From Bacteroidales bacterium (lineage in GTDB: Bacteria; Bacteroidota; Bacteroidia; Bacteroidales; UBA10428): 5,164 nucleotides of DNA. Where the stretch lies: assembly GCA_030626465.1 (NCBI GenBank), contig DAOUOU010000189.1, positions 1 through 5,164 on the forward strand, given 5' to 3'. The translations under genes were made by a program, and so were the position numbers. Position 1 is the stretch's first letter. Each line of letters opens with the position of its first letter. Positions 1 to 5,164 of this stretch are shown piece after piece. Below the pieces are notes generated by a model, which was given only the letters and a program-made list of their open reading frames with translations, was not told the DNA's origin and made no database searches.

Positions 1-2
1 AT

Positions 3-1178
3 TTAACAGAAGTTAAATATAAAATTCATGCGAAGGAATTTCTGCAAGTACCTAAGGTCTTATATAGGGATGATAAGAACTGGGTATGTCCACTTGATGT
101 GGAGATTGATAACATTTTTAATCCGGAATCGAATAGTTGTTATCAAAACGGAGAAGCTACACGATGGATATTAAAAAGTATTGAAGGTAAGCTGATTGGA
201 CGTATTGCGGCGTTTGTTGATTATAAAAAAGCAAACCTCTATGAATACACTACCGGTGGTGCAGGATTTTTTGAATGCATCAACAGCCAGGAAGCTGCAA
301 ATCTTTTGTTTAACGCAGCAAAAGAATGGCTTATCTCAAAGGGTATGAAAGCAATGCAGGCGCCAATCAACTTTGGAGAGAATTACAACTATCAGGGTGT
401 ACTAATTAAAGGTTTTATGCAACAAGGATACTATTTACCCTATAATTATCCTTATTACAGTGAGTTATTTGAGAATTATGGTTTTCGGAACTATTTTGAA
501 CAATTATCATTTCATAAAGACCTGACAGAAAATATTCCTGGACATCTTGTAAAATTTGCTAAATATGCTGAAAGTCGCCCTGGTTATAGCTTTGAGCACT
601 TTACATATAGTAATATAGAAAAGTACATAGACGATTTTGTTTATACCTATAATAAAATCTGGTCGGTTTTTCATGATAGTTATACACCTCTCAGGCATAA
701 AGAAATAAAAAGACTTATCGAGGAAGCTCGCATGGTGATTGAAGAAGAATTTATATGGTTTGCTTATTACAAAGGAAAACCGGCCGGATTGATAGTTACC
801 TTTCCGGATATCAATCAAATTCTGAAAAAGTTGAAAAATGGTAAACTCAACCTGTTGAACAAACTGAAGTTTTTCTATTATAGAAAAAGAGCCATTACAA
901 GGACAAGAGTTTTTATTTTTGGGATTTTACCTGAATATCAGAATTCCGGAATCGCTGCAGCACTGTTTTATCAATTTGTCAAGGTTCTTAAAAAAAGGCC
1001 AAAACATACTGAAATAGAATTGTCATGGGTAGGTGACTATAATCCAAGAATGATGAGCATATACGATAAGATCGGAGCTGAGCTTGCAAAAAAACATGTG
1101 ACCTATCTATACCTCTTTGATCCGGATGCACCTTTTAAGAGATTTGCCAATGAATTTGAAGGCAAAATGTACAACTAA
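3..1178 (+). CDS. GNAT-fold acyltransferase-like protein, 5' end outside window
   Basis: The protein resembles a widespread family of about 380-400 residues with a C-terminal GNAT (acetyl-CoA-dependent acyltransferase) fold. Its substrate is, to my knowledge, undefined. The frame is open from nt 3, giving 391 visible residues before TAA. A GTG at nt 99 would give 359 residues, but the upstream codons encode LTEVKYK followed by FLQVPKVLYRDD and NWVCPL, which match the family's conserved N-terminus, so the true start probably lies a few codons left of the window. In visible numbering, IGRIAA lies at 65-70, GAGFFEC near 86-92, INFGENYNYQG at 122-132 and YNYPYY at 147-152. The GNAT acyl-CoA loop is QNSGIA at 313-318, after the strand FIFGILPEY, and ELSW with a following Asn lies at 339-347. 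I see no signal peptide or membrane segment, so it is probably cytosolic. No clear terminator follows. The family is clear, but the function is not; close relatives carry unreliable names in annotation pipelines. Confidence 0.85.
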   Translation, partial: LTEVKYKIHAKEFLQVPKVLYRDDKNWVCPLDVEIDNIFNPESNSCYQNGEATRWILKSIEGKLIGRIAAFVDYKKANLYEYTTGGAGFFECINSQEAANLLFNAAKEWLISKGMKAMQAPINFGENYNYQGVLIKGFMQQGYYLPYNYPYYSELFENYGFRNYFEQLSFHKDLTENIPGHLVKFAKYAESRPGYSFEHFTYSNIEKYIDDFVYTYNKIWSVFHDSYTPLRHKEIKRLIEEARMVIEEEFIWFAYYKGKPAGLIVTFPDINQILKKLKNGKLNLLNKLKFFYYRKRAITRTRVFIFGILPEYQNSGIAAALFYQFVKVLKKRPKHTEIELSWVGDYNPRMMSIYDKIGAELAKKHVTYLYLFDPDAPFKRFANEFEGKMYN

Positions 1179-1196
1179 ATATTTTGCACTCAGTTT

Positions 1197-1226
1197 TTTA
1201 GAATAAAAAATTTTTATGTACTTTTG
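1197..1226 (+). promoter_or_regulatory. Bacteroidota-type promoter for rpmE2
   Basis: TACTTTTG at nt 1219-1226 is an exact match to the Bacteroidota -7 element TAnnTTTG, recognised by their primary sigma factor. A T-run ending TTTA at 1197-1200 lies 18 nt upstream and is an imperfect match to the -33 TTTG/TTG element. Transcription would start a few bases after 1226, leaving a leader of about 40 nt before the rpmE2 ATG at 1271. The spacer contains a short AT-only palindrome (1203-1217). This is the best promoter match seen in the window's intergenic regions. Confidence 0.7.
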
Positions 1227-1270
1227 CAAACCCAATAATTGGAGCAGGAAATCTGAAAAAAGAGCAGGCA

Positions 1271-1537
1271 ATGAAAAAAGACATACATCCAAAGAATTAC
1301 AGGCTGGTAGCATTTAGAGATATGTCAAACGGTCTTACTTTTGTAACACGTTCAACTGCATCTACGAAAGAGACGGTAAAGCTGGAAGATGGCAAGGAAT
1401 ACCCTCTGATAAAACTCGAAATCTCAAATACATCGCATCCTTTCTATACAGGTAAGATGAAGTTTGTTGATACAGCCGGACGTGTTGATAAGTATTACAG
1501 CAAATACAAGAAACATCTGGACAAGAAAGCCAAATAG
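1271..1537 (+). CDS. rpmE2: 50S ribosomal protein L31, type B (zinc-free)
   Basis: This is large-subunit ribosomal protein L31, which in E. coli sits at the central protuberance and helps bridge the two subunits. The 88-residue product is the usual size for type B L31. It starts with MKKDIHPKNY and contains YRLVAFRDMSNG (residues 11-22), EISNTSHPFYTGK (residues 50-62) and a C-terminal segment ending in YSKYKKHLDKKAK. The family signature H-P-F-Y/F-T-G is present. There is no cysteine anywhere, so the CxxC zinc site of type A L31 is absent; this is the C-minus paralogue, which in several bacteria replaces the zinc-containing form under zinc limitation. The ATG at 1271 gives the conserved N-terminus. 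The upstream frame is open, but an extension would add unrelated residues. Upstream there is only a weak GCAGG-like purine tract, normal for Bacteroidota. The gene has its own promoter and is closed by a strong terminator, so it is probably mainly monocistronic. Confidence 0.97.
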   Translation: MKKDIHPKNYRLVAFRDMSNGLTFVTRSTASTKETVKLEDGKEYPLIKLEISNTSHPFYTGKMKFVDTAGRVDKYYSKYKKHLDKKAK

Positions 1538-1562
1538 TTTATAATTATCTTTTGAAGATTTT

Positions 1563-1603
1563 AAAAGCTCTGCTATTTTCATAGGAAAATTCGGAGCTTT
1601 TTT
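1563..1603 (+). terminator. Rho-independent terminator after rpmE2
   Basis: AAAAGCTC (1563-1570) pairs perfectly with GAGCTTTT (1594-1601). An inner stem, ATTTTC (1575-1580) with GAAAAT (1585-1590), closes a four-base loop, ATAG. A small asymmetric internal loop separates the two stems, and six Ts run from 1598 to 1603. It begins 25 nt after the rpmE2 stop codon and ends 23 nt before the ATG of the next gene, so it should terminate rpmE2 transcripts and limit read-through. Confidence 0.88.
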
Positions 1604-1626
1604 AATACTGCCAAACACCAGATACC

Positions 1627-2820
1627 ATGACTATTCAAAACAATTTCATATTTTTTGACGACCATAACAGGGAAAATCTTTTACCACTTACCTTTACCAG
1701 ACCTGTTGTGGATTTTCGTGTTGGAATTACCACCATAAAAGAAAAATGGGAGTCTCTTGGGGTTGTGTCTTGTTCCTATCATACAGTGGATTATCTGAGT
1801 AAGAAATTTCCAATGAATCTGAACAAAGATAATTTGTTTGTTAATTCCTGCCTCATCCCTGACCGGAAACTGATTGAGAGGATAATCTCTTTAAATCCCG
1901 GAGAAGTTCTTCAACACAATGATTTTGTTTTAGCATATCGTGCCTCGGAACCAATACCCGCGAATTTATTAAAAGATAATTCAAAAAAAACAATTGAATA
2001 CCCCGGTACTTTTTTATGTATTCGTAATCCATGGGATATTTTTACTTTGAATGACACGGTTCTCAGAGAGGATTATTTGCATATTACAGCAGGAAGAAAG
2101 TCACAACCAATAAGCAATACCAACAGGGTATTAGGTGAAGGTCATCTTTTCATCGAAGAAGGAGCCAAAGTTGAATGTGCAACCATCAACACTTTTACCG
2201 GGCCTGTTTATATTGGCAGTGATGCCGAAGTGATGGAAGGTTCACTAATCAGGGGACCATTTGCACTTTGCCGGCATTCAACACTAAAGATGGGGGCGAA
2301 AATATACGGAGCCACTAGCATCGGACCATATTGCAAAGTGGGTGGTGAGGTCAATAATTCTGTCTTTTTCAGTTATTCAAATAAAGCGCATGACGGGTTT
2401 CTGGGAAATTCTGTTATTGGTGAGTGGTGTAATCTGGGTGCTGATACAAATAATTCGAACCTGAAAAATAATTATGTACCAGTGAAATTATGGAATTATA
2501 TTAAAAGTGGTTTTATTGATACGGGCTTCCAGTTTTGTGGCCTGATTATGGGAGATCATTCCAAATGTGGGATAAGTACAATGTTTAATACCGGTACAGT
2601 TGTGGGTGTAAGTGCTAATATTTTTGGGCCGGGTTTTCCGCGTAATTTTGTACCTTCATACTCCTGGGGAGGTTCGGGAGGCTTCATGGTATATAAAACG
2701 AATAAAGCTTTGAAAACTGCTGAAATTGTAATGAAAAGAAGAAATATATCACTTACCGAGGTCGATATTGAGATTTTGAATCATATCTTTGAGCAAACAA
2801 AGAAATACCGTAAAGAATAA
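1627..2820 (+). CDS. GlmU-family sugar nucleotidyltransferase/acetyltransferase
   Basis: The 397-residue protein belongs to the Bacteroidota-type GlmU-like family, usually annotated as UDP-GlcNAc diphosphorylase/glucosamine-1-phosphate N-acetyltransferase. The expected role is cytosolic synthesis of UDP-GlcNAc for peptidoglycan and surface glycans. The N-terminal part (about 1-160) starts with NNFIFFDDHNRENLLPLTFT and continues with RPVVDFRVGITTIKEKW. It lacks the classical GxGTRM loop of E. coli GlmU but fits the NTP_transf_4-type domain. From about residue 169 to 345, hexapeptide repeats (for example VYIGSDAEV, TSIGPYCKV, SVIGEWCNL) predict a left-handed beta-helix. SNKAHDGFLG (251-260) followed by NLGADTNNSN (269-278) aligns with the acetyltransferase active site of GlmU, and His255 corresponds roughly to the E. 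coli catalytic His363. A helical tail (355-397) follows. The ATG at 1627 matches the family N-terminus. No promoter is visible downstream of the preceding terminator. The family is firm; the exact sugar substrate is inferred. Confidence 0.88.
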   Translation: MTIQNNFIFFDDHNRENLLPLTFTRPVVDFRVGITTIKEKWESLGVVSCSYHTVDYLSKKFPMNLNKDNLFVNSCLIPDRKLIERIISLNPGEVLQHNDFVLAYRASEPIPANLLKDNSKKTIEYPGTFLCIRNPWDIFTLNDTVLREDYLHITAGRKSQPISNTNRVLGEGHLFIEEGAKVECATINTFTGPVYIGSDAEVMEGSLIRGPFALCRHSTLKMGAKIYGATSIGPYCKVGGEVNNSVFFSYSNKAHDGFLGNSVIGEWCNLGADTNNSNLKNNYVPVKLWNYIKSGFIDTGFQFCGLIMGDHSKCGISTMFNTGTVVGVSANIFGPGFPRNFVPSYSWGGSGGFMVYKTNKALKTAEIVMKRRNISLTEVDIEILNHIFEQTKKYRKE

Positions 2821-2834
2821 TATGCATTGTAATT

Positions 2835-2855
2835 TATGGCACGTTGATTGCCATA
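2835..2855. repeat. Small inverted repeat between glmU-like gene and lon
   Basis: TATGGCA (2835-2841) and TGCCATA (2849-2855) form a perfect 7-bp stem with a 7-nt loop, 15 nt after the glmU-like stop codon. No T-tract follows, so it is not a standard intrinsic terminator. It could stabilise the 3' end of the upstream mRNA or be an operator for lon, or it may be chance. Confidence 0.35.
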
Positions 2856-2916
2856 TAAGGTGAAGGTTAAAATCAAGATAAACAACTGTCAGTTTGTCTT
2901 GTTATAATTAGTTGAA

Positions 2917-2923
2917 AGAGGAG
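2917..2923 (+). promoter_or_regulatory. Possible Shine-Dalgarno tract upstream of lon
   Basis: AGAGGAG matches the anti-Shine-Dalgarno complement well but lies 13 nt before the lon ATG (2937), farther than the usual 5-9 nt. Bacteroidota generally depend little on this motif, so its role is uncertain. There is no alternative start codon at a better distance. Confidence 0.3.
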
Positions 2924-2936
2924 ATATTATAGTACT

Positions 2937-5164
2937 ATGAGTGAGCGTACCGAAAATGATCTTAAAAATGTCTTTATTGCCAGTGCTTTAAATGAAGAGA
3001 CTGACTTTATTCCATTGATAACTGATGAAGACGAAGACAGCCTTTTAAAGGGCGATATACCAGATACACTCCCAATATTACCATTACGCAATACTGTGCT
3101 TTTTCCCGGTGTAATAATCCCGATTTCAGTAGGAAGGAAGCAATCTATGAAACTCATCAGGGATATTTATAAAAAATCAAAAATCATAGGTACCGTAGCA
3201 CAGAAAGACCCTAACAATGATGCCCCCGTAATGAAAGACCTGTATTCAATCGGAACTGTTGCTCAAATAATCAGAATTCTGGAGATGCCCGATGGAACAA
3301 CATCCGTAATTATTCAGGGTAAGAGACGATTTCTACTTGCGGAGCAGATTAAAGATAAACCATATTTGATTGCTAAGGTTAAGCAGTTGAATGATATTAA
3401 ACCATTAAAGAAGGATACCGAATTTGAGGCCATCGTTGGCTCTCTGAAAGATCTATCTCTGAGGATCATCAAACTATCCAGCAATATCCCTCCGGAAGCT
3501 TCCTTTGCTGTTAAAAATATTGAAAGTTCAACCTTCCTGATAAATTTTATCAGCTCAAATAGCGATATTAAATTAAGTGATAAGCAAAGTCTTCTTGAGA
3601 AAGATTACTTAAAAAAGCGTGGAATTGCTCTTCTCGAATTTCTGGTACGTGAAGTACAAATGCTTGAACTTAAGAATGATATTCAGTCAAAAGTTAAGCT
3701 CGATATTGATCAGCAGCAAAGAGAATTTATGTTGCATCAGCAAATAAAAACTATCCAGGATGAACTTGGAGGTAGTCCGATTGAACAGGAAATAGAGGAA
3801 TTGCGTGAAAAAGGAGCTAAAAAGAAATGGAACAAAGAGGTCGAAGAAGTTTTCCAAAAAGAACTGGATAAGTTACGCCGCTTAAATCCTGCCACAGGTG
3901 AGTATTCTGTCCATGTTAATTATTTACAGACCCTTCTTGATCTGCCCTGGAATAGCTACACAAAAGATAATTTTAACCTGAAAAGAGCAAGAAATATTTT
4001 AGAAAGGGATCATTATGGACTTGAAAAGGTTAAAGACAGGATTCTTGAGCATCTCGCTGTTCTTAAGCTTAAGGGAGATTTAAAATCGCCCATACTGTGT
4101 TTGTATGGCCCTCCGGGGGTTGGAAAAACATCTTTGGGTAAGTCAATAGCTCATGCTCTTAACAGGAAATATATCAGAATGTCGCTGGGAGGTTTGCATG
4201 ATGAAGCTGAAATTCGGGGACACCGTAAAACATATATTGGAGCTATGCCGGGCCGTATTGTTCAAAGTTTGAAAAAAGCCAAATCTTCAAATCCTGTATT
4301 TGTACTTGATGAGATTGATAAAGTTGGGCGTGATATACATGGAGATCCGGCTTCTGCCTTACTTGAAGTGCTTGATCCTGAACAGAATAGTGCATTCTAC
4401 GACAACTACCTTGAAATGGAATATGATCTTTCGAAGGTGATGTTTATCGCTACTGCTAATACTACTTCAACCATTCATCCGGCCCTGGTTGACAGAATGG
4501 AACTTATCGACGTCAGCGGTTACATTGTTGAAGAAAAAATTGAAATAGCCCGAAGACATTTGATACCTCGTTGTCTGAATGACCACGGACTTAAAAGAGA
4601 ACACTTATCTTTCCCCAGAAATACTATTGACTATACCATTGAAAATTATACTCGCGAATCAGGAGTTCGTGCTCTTGATAAAACCATTGCCAAAATATGC
4701 AGAGTAATAGCGAAAAAAGTCGCTCTGGAGGAAAGTTACAATCCAAAATTATCCCAGACCCAGGTGAGAAATATTCTTAAACATCCGAAATACAAGAAAG
4801 ATATGTATCAGGGTAATGAGTATGCCGGAGTAGTAACAGGTCTTGCCTGGACGAGGGTTGGTGGAGAAATATTACTTGTTGAAACCAGTATTAGCAAGGG
4901 TAAAGGAAAACTTACCCTAACAGGGAACCTGGGTGAAGTGATGAAAGAGTCGGCTGTTATAGCACTGGAATATTTAAAATCGCATAGTGATGTATTAAAT
5001 GCTACTTCTGAGATTTTTGAAAACTGGAATTTGCATGTACACATTCCTGAAGGCGCAATCCCCAAAGATGGTCCGTCAGCCGGAATCACCATGGCTACTT
5101 CAATTGCTTCTGCACTTACACAGCGCAAAGTAAAGGAGAAAATTGCAATGACAGGGGAAATCAC
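2937..5164 (+). CDS. lon: ATP-dependent protease Lon (endopeptidase La), 3' end outside window
   Basis: Lon is a cytosolic homohexameric AAA+ serine protease that degrades misfolded and regulatory proteins. The frame is uninterrupted for 742 codons to the right edge. An acidic leader (EDEDED-like, about 30-36) precedes the N-terminal substrate-binding domain (LPILPLRNTVLFPG, 45-58). A helical linker with QQQREFMLHQQIKTIQDELG lies at 259-278. The AAA+ module has Walker A GPPGVGKT (391-398), Walker B VFVLDE (454-459), sensor-1 Asn508, arginine finger Arg520 and sensor-2 Arg578 in ESGVRALDK. The protease domain begins near GLAWTRVGGE (635-644) and has the nucleophile Ser714 in PKDGPSAG. The window ends at TGEIT, so the catalytic Lys, expected about 43 residues after the serine, is not seen; roughly 60-90 residues are missing. 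The ATG at 2937 follows a 116-nt gap. I recognised no Bacteroidota promoter or CIRCE heat-shock element there, so lon may also be read from upstream. Confidence 0.98.
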   Translation, partial: MSERTENDLKNVFIASALNEETDFIPLITDEDEDSLLKGDIPDTLPILPLRNTVLFPGVIIPISVGRKQSMKLIRDIYKKSKIIGTVAQKDPNNDAPVMKDLYSIGTVAQIIRILEMPDGTTSVIIQGKRRFLLAEQIKDKPYLIAKVKQLNDIKPLKKDTEFEAIVGSLKDLSLRIIKLSSNIPPEASFAVKNIESSTFLINFISSNSDIKLSDKQSLLEKDYLKKRGIALLEFLVREVQMLELKNDIQSKVKLDIDQQQREFMLHQQIKTIQDELGGSPIEQEIEELREKGAKKKWNKEVEEVFQKELDKLRRLNPATGEYSVHVNYLQTLLDLPWNSYTKDNFNLKRARNILERDHYGLEKVKDRILEHLAVLKLKGDLKSPILCLYGPPGVGKTSLGKSIAHALNRKYIRMSLGGLHDEAEIRGHRKTYIGAMPGRIVQSLKKAKSSNPVFVLDEIDKVGRDIHGDPASALLEVLDPEQNSAFYDNYLEMEYDLSKVMFIATANTTSTIHPALVDRMELIDVSGYIVEEKIEIARRHLIPRCLNDHGLKREHLSFPRNTIDYTIENYTRESGVRALDKTIAKICRVIAKKVALEESYNPKLSQTQVRNILKHPKYKKDMYQGNEYAGVVTGLAWTRVGGEILLVETSISKGKGKLTLTGNLGEVMKESAVIALEYLKSHSDVLNATSEIFENWNLHVHIPEGAIPKDGPSAGITMATSIASALTQRKVKEKIAMTGEI

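Noticed and set aside
507..818. Minus-strand open frame of 103 codons inside the GNAT-like gene
   Set aside because: It lies wholly antisense to a well-supported gene, resembles no family I recognise, and has the composition of a reverse-strand shadow.
990..997. Seven As followed by G in the GNAT-like gene as a programmed frameshift site
   Set aside because: The A AAA AAG heptamer is not in the required phase relative to the reading frame, and the protein continues with normal family sequence.
1546..1554. TATCTTTTG after the rpmE2 stop codon as a promoter for the glmU-like gene
   Set aside because: It has three rather than two bases between TA and TTTG, no -33 partner about 19-21 nt upstream, and the terminator at 1563-1603 lies immediately downstream.
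1983..1990. Run of eight As in the glmU-like gene as a possible frameshift or phase-variation tract
   Set aside because: The frame on both sides is the same and reads as one continuous family member; such runs are common in AT-rich coding DNA.
2903..2908. TATAAT upstream of lon as a sigma-70 -10 box
   Set aside because: There is no TTGACA-like element about 17 nt upstream, and Bacteroidota primary promoters use TAnnTTTG instead.
4808..5164. Minus-strand open frame of 118 codons opposite the Lon protease domain
   Set aside because: It is antisense to highly conserved lon sequence, which readily produces shadow frames, and it has no recognisable domain.
1..5164. Mobile element, CRISPR array, defence system, tRNA or other undescribed system
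   Set aside because: All the DNA is taken up by four housekeeping-type genes with short gaps. I saw no terminal repeats, spaced direct repeats, tRNA-like folds or transposase or recombinase motifs.

Overview
The window looks like an ordinary chromosomal segment of a member of the Bacteroidota. Three things suggest this: every protein reads like the Bacteroidota version of its family, the DNA is AT-rich, and there is a textbook Bacteroidota promoter (TAnnTTTG type) upstream of the L31 gene. The Lon sequence, with its acidic N-terminal extension, and the GlmU-like protein with a non-canonical N-terminal domain point the same way. I cannot fix the order; a Bacteroidales-like lineage is a guess.

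Layout, all genes on the + strand: (1) nt 3-1178, a GNAT-fold acyltransferase-like protein whose reading frame runs off the left edge; (2) nt 1179-1270, a short intergenic region with a promoter; (3) nt 1271-1537, rpmE2, the zinc-free type B ribosomal protein L31; (4) nt 1563-1603, a strong intrinsic terminator; (5) nt 1627-2820, a GlmU-family sugar nucleotidyltransferase/acetyltransferase; (6) nt 2821-2936, an intergenic region with a small hairpin and a distant purine-rich tract; (7) nt 2937 to the right edge, the ATP-dependent protease Lon, cut after its catalytic serine but before its catalytic lysine. No stretch longer than 120 nt lacks a gene.

The genes do not form one pathway. L31 serves the ribosome, the GlmU-like protein probably makes the cell-wall precursor UDP-GlcNAc, and Lon handles protein quality control. 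The strong terminator between rpmE2 and the glmU-like gene suggests that most rpmE2 transcripts end there. I found no promoter between that terminator and the next start codon, so expression of the glmU-like gene depends on read-through or on a promoter I cannot recognise.

I found no mobile element, CRISPR array, tRNA, rRNA, defence system or new biological system. The points most worth checking are the true N-terminus of the first protein, the terminator placed just before an apparently essential gene, the atypical nucleotidyltransferase half of the GlmU-like protein, and the palindrome inside the rpmE2 promoter spacer.
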